The notes: generated by a model from the letters alone, not told the origin. DNA of 64,000 nt from Anaeramoeba flamelloides (GCA_027625915.1 JANTQA010000029.1:4836001-4900000), one strand, 5' to 3'; numbered from the stretch's first letter, positions 26,291 through 38,199 are shown. Made by a program: numbers and translations.

Positions 26291-27352
26291 CTGCAGTTTC
26301 TTAAAAGTTCTTCAAGTGTGTTTTTTAGTTGATTAAATAATTGTAGAGTAATTTCAATTTTCGGGAATTTTTGGGAATATTTCAAAACCACCAAAAATTA
26401 GATAAAATTCTTTTTTATTTTCAAATTCAAATTAGTGAGAATTTCTATTAGTCAGAACACTTTACAAAAATCCAATCGATAAAATCGAAATTTATGTTGA
26501 AATAAATATAACCTTTGATAAATCATATAAAGGTTGTTATTGAGTTGAGGTTTAAATAATTATCCAATTTATTTTTTTTTTTGGGATAATATTTTAATAT
26601 TACAAAGAAAGAAAAATATATTGAATAATTTTGAATTCTAAATCAGATAGTGTGAGTTATTGTATGATTGGAATCAAGTTACTACAATTAACATAAATTT
26701 TGAAAATTAAAAATTAAAATTCATTTGTGTTTTTTTTTATTTTTTAATCTTTATTTGCTAGAAAAATTTTAAATTTTGAAAGAATCATTTTGAAATTCCC
26801 CTAAAATAAAAAAATTGAAATTTTCAAAGACTAAAAAAATTAAAAGAACCTAAAAAGTATTTTAATTTCTAATATTTCAAGTTATTTGTTTTTCTCCTCT
26901 TGCCTCCCAAAACACTTGACTTACATTAATAATAGCAAGGTTCTATTTCCTAATTTTAAAAAAAAAATAATAACCAGTTATTAAAATTCAAGAGTAAACC
27001 CACATTTTCATACACTCCTTTATACAATCGATTTTTGAAAATTAGAGGATTTTTCAAGAAAATAAAATAATTATCAAAAATAGAAAAAAAAAAATAAAAA
27101 ATTTCACTTTTACTTTAAATTATTAGAGTCTATATTAAAAAAGATCTTTGATCAAAAAATAACCAATATAATTAAATCTGAAAAAATGATTATTATGCCA
27201 TTTTTTCTTGATTTAATTTAAAAAAATTCATGACTTCTTAAATAATAATAGTTGATTATTTGTCACTTAAATAAACAAAAAAAAATGGAGATTTATTTTT
27301 GAAAATTTTCAAAAAGAAAAAAAAAAAAGCGTTTTCTCAGATGACATACACG

Positions 27353-27360
27353 TGACGTCA
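27353..27360. promoter_or_regulatory. CRE-like palindrome TGACGTCA
   Basis: An exact TGACGTCA overlaps CACGTGAC just outside the tRNA terminator. It is a perfect bZIP-type site in DNA that otherwise has very few CG dinucleotides. Whether it acts on anything is unknown. Confidence 0.25.
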
Positions 27361-27384
27361 TTCATAAGCGAAAAATACATGCAT

Positions 27385-27390
27385 AAAAAA
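27385..27390 (-). terminator. Pol III T6 terminator of the nested tRNA unit
   Basis: Six T residues on the minus strand follow directly after the outer acceptor stem (TAGGCGC). Nothing longer than TTT occurs inside the tRNA unit, so one transcript should cover both tRNAs. Confidence 0.8.
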
Positions 27391-27540
27391 GCGCCTAGTC
27401 GGAGTTGAACCGACGACCTTTTCGTACAGTTAACAGCTGGACGCTCTACCGACTGAGCTAAGAGGCGAGATTAAACGCCTCTATGGGGCTCGAACCCATG
27501 ACCTTCAAGTGAAATGCTCTACATGCTGAGCTATAAGCGC
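27391..27540 (-). tRNA. Outer tRNA, split by an intron that is itself a permuted tRNA; possibly tRNA-Tyr(GUA)
   Basis: The 5' half is about 27540-27508 and the 3' half about 27427-27391. The acceptor strands GCGCTTA and TAGGCGC pair 7 of 7 (one G-U). The D arm is GCTC/GAGC, and the T arm GTCGG-TTCAACT-CCGAC is canonical. The anticodon stem TTTCA/CGAAA pairs at four positions with one A-C mismatch. An ACT is present at both junctions, so the exact cut can shift by three bases without changing the product. The joined loop reads CTGTA, suggesting GUA (Tyr), and eukaryotic tRNA-Tyr genes nearly always carry an intron. Against this, the loop is two bases short, G18 is replaced by T, and eukaryotic tRNA-Tyr normally has C1-G72 and A73, while this has G1-C72 and T73. 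It may be functional, edited or decayed. Confidence 0.6.
27428..27507 (-). tRNA. Circularly permuted tRNA-Asn(GUU), nested in the intron of the outer tRNA
   Basis: On the minus strand the 3' half comes first (27507-27476), then an 8-nt linker TTTAATCT (27475-27468), then the 5' half (27467-27428). Rejoined, it is a standard-length tRNA. The acceptor CGCCTCT/AGAGGCG pairs 7 of 7. The D arm is GCTC-AGTCGGTA-GAGC, and the anticodon stem TCCAG/CTTGA has one C-T mismatch. The loop CTGTTAA gives anticodon GUU, the variable loop is AGGTC, and the T arm ATGGG-TTCGAGC-CCCAT is perfect. Read as an ordinary collinear gene with its neighbour, neither acceptor stem pairs. The base after the acceptor is T, whereas eukaryotic tRNA-Asn usually has G73. 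Known permuted tRNAs mature through a circular intermediate made by the splicing endonuclease and ligase. Confidence 0.7.
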
Positions 27541-29608
27541 TTAATTATTCAAGTTATAATATCATTTCTTTTGTTTTTTAATAAACAGAAAATAAAATAG
27601 AATTGTTATCTTTGTTATTGCAAAAAATCCTTTTTCAGTTTTATAATTTTCGTTTTTTGATCCTTGTGAGGCTGATACTTTTCTTTGTGAATCCAAAATT
27701 TTTTTCGAGTCGCCTAATTTGAAATATTGAATGTAACTCAAAAGTTGTAAATTGATTTTCAGTTTTTGTTGATTTATTTTTTAATGAAATACTTTTGGCA
27801 GTATGAATAAATTCTAATTTTCGAGATTATTTTTGAACAAATTTAAATCAAGATAAATGAAGAAATTGGTTCATGTGATTTTTCAACCCTAAGTTGTATT
27901 TGAGATTTCCCTCTAGGAATTGAAAACTTTTATATTTGATATATATTCTTGTCTTTTGATTTTAGGAAAAGCTGAAGGAAAATTGAAACTATTTTTTTTT
28001 TCAATCAATTGTATCATTAGAATAGTATCGTGTTGGTAAGGTATCATTTTTAACTTGAGTTGTCTGGTAAGTGTTTGAATAATAAATGAAAATAATAATT
28101 TTACTTCAATTACTTGATTTTTTTGGTTATTTAGAAATTAGAGTTGTTTTGGAAACGGATTGAAATTTCAGATCATATCTTGATTTCTCTGATATTTTTT
28201 TACTGCTTCTTTAGAGTAAATATTTGGTGAAACTTGGGTCCTTTATGTAAGAAATATTTCAGAATTGGAAAAAAGACAATTAGTAAACAATTAGATCAGA
28301 GGAAAATTCTCCAAACATTAGAATTCTTTAAGGGACTAATCTCTATTAAATTTTTTTACCTAAATATAATCGAGATTGAGAAATTTTTTGGCCAATTACT
28401 TAGATTTGACAATCCGATTCTTTTCAATATTAACCATAATTCTAGATTAGGAATACTCATTTAGAAATTGGTCAAAAAAAAAATAATAGATACTAGTCTC
28501 TTAAGGCATACCTAAAAGGAAAAAAAAAGTTTAAGAAGATTTTTAATTATTAATCATTAATAAATAGGAAAATTAAGAACAATTAAGAAAAGAATAAATA
28601 AATAAAGACAAAATGAAGGGTTCAATACAATAACATTCTCTGAAGAGACTAGTAACTCATATTTATTTTTTTCCCAAAAGTAAAAGAGTAATTATTAACA
28701 CAGGGGTACAATTAAGTCCGATAATTAACTTCATTTATCAACTTTAGACAGACGAGTTATCATTTTTAAAAGAATTCATTTTTCCAATTAAATTTCCAGT
28801 AAAAAGAGATCTGGATTCTTTTTTGTTTCGATTTTTCGATCAAATTAGAAAAAGAAAAATTTGCCAAAAAAATTAATTTTGAAGTAATCTCACTTTTAGT
28901 AATTTCTAAGAACCTTTATGAACAAGTAACCTTAGAACTTTAATCTTATTTTAAAAATACAATAAAAATAAATCAAATATCGAATCCTTGAAGATCCTAA
29001 AAAAATTGATCTTCTCCTATATTCACAAATTTTTTATTAAATTTCTTGAAATTTAAGAGTTTAGGCAATATTCTTTTCCAAACATTAAGGTATAAACAAG
29101 GAACTGTTAGTTTTAAAATCAGATATTTGATAATTTTTACTTTGTTTTATTTTTTATTAGATTTATTTAGATGAATTCCTTTTATTTGTTGCAAAATCTT
29201 GAAAAAATTGAGAAATATCTGTTAAACCTATTCGATACATTTAATCATTGGGTTGTTAATGACTTACTGAAATAATTAAGATTGGGTTTATAATTATTAA
29301 TTATAAATAATCAAATTAAAAATTATTTTTTTAGATTATTTGTTGAATTTCCCAGGTTTTAAAACAATATTTTGAAGAATTTTGTAATTTAATGGTTTGA
29401 TTGTTTTTCTCATATACTTTTTTATTAAGCAAAAAGAAAAAATTAATTTGGAATGTCATTTGATAACAAGAAATTATATATTTTTTTGTGAGTTTAGAAT
29501 AATTATTGTAATTTTTTTGAAATCAAGATATTTTTTTATCAAAAGTTTTTAAAGAACGAAAGTGGTTTACTTTTTTAAGTGTATTTTTGTACGCTTCATT
29601 AACAGATA

Positions 29609-29838
29609 CTGATAAATTCAAATAAATATCTGAAAAGTTTTACTTCATTTTCCTTTTTCAAATTTTTTACTCAAGCTTTGAATAAAGTATTTTATTGATT
29701 TAAATGTAAAGAAACTTTGTAAAATTAGTTAATCCTTCAAAATATTTCTATGTTACGTTGTTTTTAAAAGTGGTGATATGAGATTACAGAATGGGAAATT
29801 GAACTAAAAATTTTATTACATAAATTTGAATTTATCAG
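29609..29838. mobile_element. CTGATA-ended MITE, 230 bp
   Basis: Left arm CTGATAAATTCAAATAAAT, right arm ATTTGAATTTATCAG, with TA on both sides. The interior shares TTTGAATAAAGTATTTTATTG with the 62040-62565 copies. Confidence 0.75.
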
Positions 29839-30667
29839 TATTAAAATTTCTTTCTTCTCTCATGGGAAATAGTTTTTTTTTGAAATAATTTGAAAATAGG
29901 TGAATTTTGAACTTTTTAAGAATTTGAAAAATGGATCAGACTTTTTTAAACAATAATTCATCTGGGAAAATAGCTTTAAAAGTAAATTTTCTCTTAGTAA
30001 TGAGATTTTGAGACCATTTTTCAATTTCAAGATGCGGTAATTTTTTTTGAATTTGTAATTAAATTTGATGGAAGATTTTTTTTAGTTAACTAGTCCCTTA
30101 ATACTATCTTATAGTATGGGTTTTTCTTTGATTGGTCTATCATTAAAAATAGAGTCGTTTCGTAAAAGTATAATTGTTTTGTATAAAAGAAACAGTGGTT
30201 ACGTAATAAAGAATTAATATTGTGTAATATATTTTCTATTGCGAAATAAAAATAATTTACACAATTGATTGTTTTATTCGCAATCATTCGATAAACTGAA
30301 CAATTCAGACAATTATTGAGCAATTAATAAATCATTTGTTTAATAGAAAGAACATATTTCATAAAATTGAACTTATTCCCCTTAAATTCAATTTTATTCA
30401 AGATTTTGTTTTTAAAGATTAATTTTATTAATAATTTTTAGTTAAAAAAAATTTTTTTTCTTTTATAAGTTCTCAATTTTATTGGATTATTTGCGAATTT
30501 TTTCTTTTTTTGAATTTTTCAGAAAATCAGAGCTTTTATTAATAAAGGAGCTAAAGGATAAGAGAAACTTTCATTAGCTTTATTATTTATAATAAAAAAT
30601 TTTAAAATTTATTAAAAATGTATTTTACTAAAATCATTTTTTTACAAAACATTAGTTTATCTTTTGT

Positions 30668-30699
<32 letters not shown>

Positions 30700-31169
30700 T
30701 TATTTTGCAATTTTACTTTTTTATTTTCATATTTTGTAACTATTCCAAAAAATTTAATAATTAGTTATAATTGAAAAATAAATAAATCTTATATGAGAGA
30801 TATAAATTTAATATCTATTGGATATTATTCTATCAATGAAAAATTAAAATTTGGAATATTGATCAAAAAAATTTTTTATTTGAAATGTTGAACATTTTTG
30901 AGTGGCATAATAGTAAATTTTTATTTTTTGAATTTTTTAAAATGATTCTTTTATTATCAATTTTTGTATATTTCTTATTTTAAAAAACAAGTTCTTTTTA
31001 TAAATAAATTTTCCAATTGTTTGGAATAGTTTCAATTCTTTTTGCTTATATAACATAAAATTGTTTAAAATATTACTAATTAGGCAATAGGTTTGATTTC
31101 CTAAAAATATTTCTTTTTAAGCAATATATATTATAAATTAAGCAATTGTTTGTATTTTTAAATAATGTT

Positions 31170-31420
31170 CGTTAGAAATTACACAACTACTCAAATTTGT
31201 TGAAAAAATTTACTATTTTTGAGATCTCAAAAAAGGCTCATTAGGATATTAATGATAAAGTAAATTTAAAATTTTTATTGTTGGTTTGGTTGTAAATAAT
31301 ATAAGGAATTATTCTTTGAATATAATTATTTCTTAGATTAATTGATTTTAATTTTTATTTTCAGTATTTCTGAATGAAAAATTGTTTTTAACTATTTTTC
31401 ATACTTAAGGTGGTAGCCAC
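31170..31420. repeat. Right-hand part of a CTGTTG-type MITE
   Basis: Blocks CTATTTTTGAGATCTC, GTAAATAATATAAGGAATTAT-like and TTTTATTTTCAGTA match the right half of 11307-11720. A left-half fragment (ATACTATCTT...GGGTTTTTCTTTGATTG) lies at 30085-30150, about 1 kb away, so the copy is either split by an insertion or made of two fragments. Confidence 0.5.
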
Positions 31421-31620
31421 GGTAAAGGAAAATTTTTCACTTTTTTGTAATTTTGAATAGGATCAGATAATAACATTTTTTACTTTGGTTGTGACTTATC
31501 GATTTTTATTATTTAAAGTATTTCATTCATTAAATTTTTTAAAATTTTTTTTTTACGGGCTAAAAGAAATTGTCACAATAGAGTGTTGAGTTGAATTGCT
31601 TAAAATAGTGTTTCTAACTT
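31400..31620 (+). repeat. Dispersed repeat I, copy 1
   Basis: Shares TTTTTCACTTTTTT, AACATTTTTTACTTT and AATAGA(G/A)TGTTGAGT-like blocks, in order, with 55362-55555. No terminal repeats defined. Confidence 0.4.
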
Positions 31621-32361
31621 TGAATGAATTATCTTTTATCCTTATCTCAGCATTCTATTGTGGCATTTGACTTTATCATTTTTAATTTCATCTTATTTTT
31701 GAATATTTTTTTTTTAATAACAACAAAAAGTAATAAGAAAGTTTTTTTTATCAGTGACTTTTGGGATAAATATATAAAGTTTAAAAAGTATATCAACATT
31801 ACAATTGGGAGAATCACAAAAGAAAATACAACTGGGAGTTTAATAGCTAGAAGGATTCCCAAAAAAGAATAATTATCCCGAAACATTACTTGCTAGGATT
31901 TTAAATCGTTTCATTTGGTGAAATTCTGTAAATGAATATGATGATATTTTATCAAATTTTAAACCAAAAAATAGTTATTAATTTTATTCGAAGAATCTAC
32001 AATTATCTTCTCCCAAAAAAGGCCTTGTTATATAAATAAATAAATAAAAAAATGAACCAATTTTATCAATTCTATTCTCTTTTTGTTTATTGTTTAGCAT
32101 TACTAAAACAAAAATATCCAATAATATTTTAAAAAACTTTTTAGAGAATCTTAGATCATAGGCCACTAAAATAAAATATTCTTTACACCTCCCTCTCAAA
32201 TTTTTATCGTGTCTTATGGGGTAGCTACTCCATTAACTTTTTTTTCCAAGATGAAGAGAATAATCAAAGTCGAATCACTTGTTTTGTTTTCTTTTTAAAT
32301 GCCAAGAATACGGTAAAATATCTTTTTAATGTTATTTTCATGTTATTATAAGAAAATTCCA

Positions 32362-32545
32362 CAGCCAGTTCCACTTTTAAGATACAAACTTTCAACGAAA
32401 TATAAGGCACAAAAACAAATCTCAAATTGAGGTGTATTTTCTTAGGATTTTTTTCGAGACAAATTAATCCAATCAAATCTGAATTTTTGGACTTAATTTG
32501 AGATTTTTTTTTTTCGTTAAATTTGGTTCGAAGATTGTGAATTAA
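32362..32545. mobile_element. CAG-family MITE, right end merged with repeat H
   Basis: The left arm CAGCCAGTTCCACTTTTAAG is well preserved. The later TTAATTTGAGATTTTTTTTT block fits, but the right end runs straight into a reverse copy of repeat H (about 32545-32665). Confidence 0.6.
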
Positions 32546-32754
32546 GGGATTAGTATCTATCCGGGAGAAACCTAAAATCAAAATGTACTGTCATTGTGTG
32601 TTAATCACATGAATGTACTATAGTTCAAATGTCTCTAAAAAATCGATTAGTCAAGTAGTGATATTAATTGTTCTCATCAATTAAAAATGATCATTGTAAA
32701 CTTTGTTTCTTCGAAAGTGGCCGTACATTTTTTTCAAATATCAATTTTTTTGAT

Positions 32755-33060
32755 AAATAACCTTTGAAGATCAAATAAGAAATAAATATAATAATAATAT
32801 TCAAAGAATAGTTGTCATATGTATGAAATAAAACTAATAAATCAATCTATTTTCATAAAAATTGAAAAACCCAAATTCTTATGAGCCCCATTGAAAAAAA
32901 ATACAAAATTAATTTTAATCTCCTATTGAAGATCAAATAATATCCCTGTTAGAAATCAAAATCAATTCTTGGCAATCATTTTTCTCTATCAATAACATTG
33001 GAATAACATATTTTTACCAAGTGATTATTCATCTTGCAATAAAAAAAAAAATTGAATATG
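32755..33060 (+). repeat. Dispersed repeat G, copy 1
   Basis: Blocks ATGAAATAAAACTAA, TTGAAGATCAAAT and GGAATAACATATTTTTACCA with AAGTGATTAT recur in order at 57135-57450 and more weakly at 40600-40890. No coding content. Confidence 0.55.
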
Positions 33061-33989
33061 AATTCGAGTTCAAAAAAATTGAAAAAAAAAAAAAAAGTAA
33101 AATGAGAAAAAATGATTTCAATTTTGAAATTTTTTCTTGCAATATCAATTCAAAATGTTTAAAAGGATATAATTCACTCTCTATAACTCGACAGCTTTGA
33201 GTGAAAAAAGGTTTATTAGAAAAAAATCAAAGGATTTAAGAAAAAAATCTGGATTTTGTGATAAATTTAAAGGTTGGATTATAAATATCCAGACTTCAAG
33301 TTGCAGAATCTCTTTTATTCTATTGTGGGAAGTTGAGAAAATTAGAAATGTGTTTTTCTTGATATTATGATATTTATATCGTCAATAAAATAAACATTTT
33401 GCTTGTTGTCAAAACAATGAATCAAATTACCGGTGATATTTATTGTTGAAATGTGAGCTGCTTTAATAAAATAAAAAAAAATAACAAAATCGAAAAAGTT
33501 TTTTTAGACTTTTTTTTTGATCAATAAAGCTATAAAACTTTTTAAATTCTAATAAAAGTAATAAAATTAATTACACTCAACTAAAAAAATGTTTTTTTTC
33601 AAAGATAACAACATTTTTAATAAGTTTTTTTCTTCACCCTCTTTAAACTCTCAAAATGAACAACATTAGTCAATAACAAAACCATTTGAATCCAATTTTT
33701 TTTATAGAAAAAACATAACTGGTTAATTAACTAATAATTATGAAAATACTCTTTTTATCTAAAATTTACTAAATTCAAGGAAAAAATAATTGACGATAAA
33801 TATTAAGTTTCCTAGGTTTCACAGGATTTGAACAAAAAATGCAAAATAATGTAAATTCTACACTATTCTTTCGAATCGATGAAAAAATAACAAAATAATT
33901 CTGGGTTTTCTTTAATTCAATAGATAGAGAACAATTTAGGGGATTTAGTTATACTTTTTAATTCTGAAAAAATCAACTAAAGAGTCCAT

Positions 33990-34680
33990 CAAGAGTCATT
34001 AAGTGCCGTCGAGTGGCTAGTTTTTTTATTGATTTTTGAGATTAACAGATTTTTTTTTTTGAAATTTTCGTTTATTTTCTAAAAATAAAAAAAGTATAAC
34101 AGTGATTTTACAGAATTTAAAAGAATTGAGTAAAATCTAAAATTTTTTTCTATTCTTTTTTATTCTAGAAATACCTAACAAAAGTGTCCATCGGGTGCCT
34201 AGGGTTTCTTGAAGTTTTGAAATAAACCAAAAAATTCAAAAATTTTCAGATTATTTCAAAAATTAATAAAAACTTATGAAAGTGTCCGTCAAGTGTGGTA
34301 GAGTACCTAGGTTTTTTTTTTTTAATTTAAGAAATAAACTGAAAATTTCTGAAATTTTCGGTTTATTTCTTAAATTAAAAAAAATCTAAAGGTGGTTTTC
34401 CAGAATTCATAAGAATTTAGAAAAATCTATGATTTTACTTGATTCTTTTCAATTCTGGAAAACCTAACGTTAAGTGTCCGTAGAATGCCGTAGAATGTAT
34501 AGGTTTTCTTGGGGGTTTTCAGTTTTATTTGTTAAATCTATCGATTTTCGTTAGGTTTTTTTGAGTTTTCTATTTATTTATGAAGTGTTCTAGGTTTTTT
34601 TTTTACTTTTTGAAATAAACAGAAAATTTTATTTAAATTTTTTGTTCATTTCTAAAATTAAAAAAAACCTAACGGAAAAA
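33990..34680. repeat. Repeat F array with strong hairpins
   Basis: Several diverged units are headed by AAGTGTCCRTC...GTGCCTAGG-like sequence, each followed by inverted repeats. The best are a 29-bp palindrome with a 1-nt centre (34321-34349 with 34351-34379, one mismatch) and arms starting GGTTTTCCAGAATT at 34394 and ending AATTCTGGAAAACC at 34464. Related units lie at 36575-36720 and 41110-41510. Confidence 0.6.
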
Positions 34681-37518
34681 TTCAAAAATAATATTTTTTC
34701 TAATTTAAATCAATAAATAATACTTTATTAATCCAAAGAATTAATCCATTGTATAGAAGATATTTACCAGATTTAAAATGTTTTTAAAATATAATCAAAT
34801 ATCCTCTTAACTGGGAGCACAAAATTTTTTTTTTATTTTTTTACTATTAAATTGTGAAAAAAAAATAAAAAGATCCAAAAAATATGATTTTTTATACTGA
34901 AATTGTTAAATATCTTTGTAAAAATATTACAAGATCAAAGATCTTTTATTAACCAATAATATTTTATAATTTAAGTTCTAAAAAGGGGCAAAATTAGCAA
35001 ATATTTAATTTTTTTTTAAAAAATTTGTTTTATGATTCGCTACAAGTAAAAAAATAAATTCTGAAAATTAAACTTATCCAAAACTAACATTGGATTTCAA
35101 TCATATATCATTTAGAAGTTATTTTTTCAAATTTATGATATTTTTATGTAATAAAGATAAGATAGCTATTAAATTCATTTAGATACGAATATCCCCTTTT
35201 CCAAAATTACCAATCTTTGAAAAAAACACCTATTAATGGGGTATATTTTTTCTTGAAATAAGTTGAAAGGCATGATTTTTCGATTGAACACTAAGTAAGA
35301 AAAAATAATAAATGTTAAAACAATATGCAATAAAAAATAAGGGAATATATAGTCTTTCCAAAGCTGTATATATAAAAAGCAAACCTGGAACAAAAAAAAT
35401 CAGTTTTTCGATTTAATTTAGCGATATCTTTTGATTGAAATATTTTATGCTATTTTGAAATTGAAAAATATTTTTCCTTTTAGACTAGTAAAAGAATACT
35501 TGAAAATTATCTCTCTACTAAGTCAATTAAAAAATTCAAAAATTTTACAATTAAAAATGAAAAAAATATTACTGAAAAATTTCATTTTTTTTTCAATTCC
35601 TATTAATATCTATTAAAGTTGTAAACCTCATTGAAAATTATTATGAAGAATAATATTTTTTTTTTATGAGTGTATTTCAAAAATACAAAAGTTAGAGATT
35701 TTTTGTCAAAAAAATTTCCGAGTTATGTTATGTTATGATCTGTTTTTAAATTTAAATATCGAAATTGATTTTTGATTTTATTAATCTTCTTTCTTAATTT
35801 ATCGGCTTGGATTTTTTTCATTACTATTTTTTGCTAAATAATTAAAAATCGAATATTGATTATTTTATCGAATAATAACTCAAAAAGTGGATTATTAACT
35901 TTTACCTGAAAGATTTTTGATCTTTCTTGATACGGATACTCAAAAATTTATATATTTGTCTATGAAATGGGCAAGTATATAATAATTTTTGCTCAAATTT
36001 TTGATTGATCAAAAGCAATAATTAACATTGAATTTTCCATCGCGATTTTGATTGTAAAGTTGTCTAAAAAAATCAACAAAGGGTTTTTATATATACAAAG
36101 AGAAAGAAATAGTTCTTACTACCCATACAAAGAAAGATCAAAAGATCTTTCAGATAAAAGTTAATAATCCACTTTTTACGTTATTCTTCGATAAATATTG
36201 TTAATTTACTTTTTCACTTTATTTTTACAACCACTAAAATTTTGTTAAGCACTTAATACTTCTTTGTTTGTTGAAGATTTAAAAATTTGTAATTGTGTTA
36301 AATTTTTTTTGCTCTTGGCCAAAATAATATCTATTTAAAGGGTAAATTGATCAAATATTTGATTATTTGAATTAGGTGGATACACGAATCCATTTTAATG
36401 TGTTCTTTTGGGTCAGAAGAAAATCGAATAATTTGGATCGGTGATTCCATTCAAACTAGAAAACAAAAATAAACTCATAGAGATTCAACAAAAAAAAAGT
36501 TCTCTTTTTTGTTTTGTAATCTGTTAAAGAGAATTACAATTAGAATTCTACTACAAAATTTTTAAAGGAAAATTTAGAAATGTGACAAGAACCGTTGAGT
36601 GAATTAGAGTACTCGGGTTTTCCAGAATTCAAGAGAATTAAGTAAAATCATAATTTTTGCTCAATTCTTTCGAATTTTGGAAAACCAAAATTAGTTTTTT
36701 TTGTTTTTCTTTTTTAGTCTAAAAATCTTTCAAATTCCAAAAGAAAAAGGGAATTTCAGAAATTTTCCTTTTAATTCCAAAATTTTACCTATCAAATAAC
36801 GGTTTTCTGTTAGTTTCTGAAATCCAATGAAATCTCAACGACTGAAACAAGGTTTAAAATTCCTCACACTAAAATAATAAAAAAACAATATTTGTTTTTT
36901 TTTTCATTTTGTAAACATCAACAAATTTTCTCAATTAAATTTGTTTTATGTGATCATTTATTTATTGAAAAGGTTGTTTAAAACGGAAAGACAAACGTCA
37001 CTGAATTACCATTCAATACAATAATCGAATATTTTTAATCAATAAAAATTATTGAGAGAAATTGATCAACAGATAAGCTTTAGTAAATACACTGTATTTC
37101 CATTGGGGGTGAAAAACAGATTTTCAATTTTACCTAAGCAGAAATCAAGTTAAAATATTTGAAAAAAAAAATCCATTTTTGGAAGAAAAAACCCTAAAAG
37201 CCGATTTTGTTGGCTTTTTGTTAACAAACGGTTTGAGTTTTTTAATGGTCAGAAATATTGAACCAAAAAAAATTTGTCATTTTAAAAAAATATTGGTAAA
37301 AATTGGTTATTAACCAATTTGAAATTCTGAAAAAACGAACTTTTTGAGATGTTTTAACTATAACCAATCATTTCGGTGAACGTTTAAAATTCGTCAAGTT
37401 TTTCCAGAAACAAAAAAAAAGAATTCATTTATTCTTTTTTACAAAAACCAACAACCAAACAAACAAAATAAAAATTTCGACTATTTCATACTTGACGTCG
37501 AACACAACAAAAGTTGAA

Positions 37519-38199
37519 ATGATCACCGAAGAAAATTTTGAGTCTGTTGAACAAATTGAAAGATCCTTCTTGATCGAATATTTCGTTTCAAACTTTAGTC
37601 ACCGTTTTGATCAAAACGATGAAACAATCAACCAGCTTTACACAATGCTGCGAGATCCAATCTTAGAGAACAAAATTATTCTCACATGTTTCTATTACCT
37701 TGAGAAAATATATGTTCTTTACGAAATCGAAATAGCTTCTTTGCAAATAGATTCCTTGTTTTATTCTGTTCTCACTTGCCTAATTTTGTCAACCAAATAT
37801 TTGATGGACGACTCATGGTACAACCAGGAATGGTGCAAGCTATACTCCGTTCCACTGGAAACTGTGAACGAATGGGAAATGGACTTTCTTGCCAAATTGG
37901 ACTTTAATCTAAATTTGGATGACCAATATTTACGGTATGTACAAGAAATGGTAAAGTATCTAAATGATCTGACGTTTACGAATGAGCTTACCGAAGTGAA
38001 GAAAATTGAGGCCTGTGAAAGGTTCCAAGAATCAGAATCCTTGGTTCCACAGCAATACGAAACTGAAAAAACTCACATTAACACTTTGCAAATACAAACC
38101 GATCTACCCCCATTATCAAACGACTTGCTTGAAATCACAACTGATTTTTCACAACAAGACAAGAACTGTATGATCCCAAACACATTCCAATTTTTCTGA
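37519..38199 (+). CDS. Pho80-type (PCL/cyclin U-like) cyclin
   Basis: Single exon, 226 residues. The cyclin box covers about residues 18-140: RFDQNDETINQLYTML, then the helix NKIILTCFYYLEKIYVL (51-67), the conserved FYSVLTCLILSTKYLMDD (81-98) where K93 and the DD pair are family hallmarks, and VNEWEMDFLAKLDFNL (116-131), matching the LNxLExxFLxxLxF signature. Such cyclins bind and activate a CDK; in fungi and protists the Pho80/PCL group acts in nutrient and cell-cycle control. The short C-terminal part (140-226) is polar and not recognised. The start is the first ATG; the frame is open back to 37348 but without another ATG. The coding region is clearly richer in GC than its flanks. Confidence 0.85.
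   Translation: MITEENFESVEQIERSFLIEYFVSNFSHRFDQNDETINQLYTMLRDPILENKIILTCFYYLEKIYVLYEIEIASLQIDSLFYSVLTCLILSTKYLMDDSWYNQEWCKLYSVPLETVNEWEMDFLAKLDFNLNLDDQYLRYVQEMVKYLNDLTFTNELTEVKKIEACERFQESESLVPQQYETEKTHINTLQIQTDLPPLSNDLLEITTDFSQQDKNCMIPNTFQFF

Larger units (their letters stand above)
22737..27384. other. Intergenic region downstream of RFC1
   Basis: No gene is recognised apart from a doubtful 42-codon ORF (25998-26126). It holds a MITE (24090-24285), homopolymer runs, a C-richer patch at about 25520-25760 and one copy of a duplicated segment (about 25860-26290). Confidence 0.5.
27541..37518. other. Ten-kb intergenic region, repeat-rich
   Basis: No exon is recognised. The ORFs at 28234-28464 and on both strands near 31624-31886 look like chance. 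It contains MITEs (29609-29838, 32362-32545), parts of CTGTTG-type elements (30085-30150, 31170-31420), repeats G and H, repeat I (31400-31620), hairpin-forming repeats (33990-34680, 36575-36720) and a T-run of about 30 near 30670. Confidence 0.5.

Noticed and set aside
27391-27540. Two ordinary tandem tRNA genes, or two tRNA pseudogenes
   Set aside because: In the collinear reading neither acceptor stem pairs in register, the first unit lacks an anticodon loop and the second has extra bases after its anticodon. The cross-pairing of all four acceptor strands would be an unlikely accident of decay.
31624-31886. Overlapping ORFs on both strands (82 and 79 codons)
   Set aside because: Both are built of AT-rich codons with no recognisable pattern, next to a dispersed repeat. 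Neither can be preferred.
37492-37518. Upstream TTG start for the cyclin
   Set aside because: The first ATG in the frame is at 37519, and non-ATG starts are not expected here.
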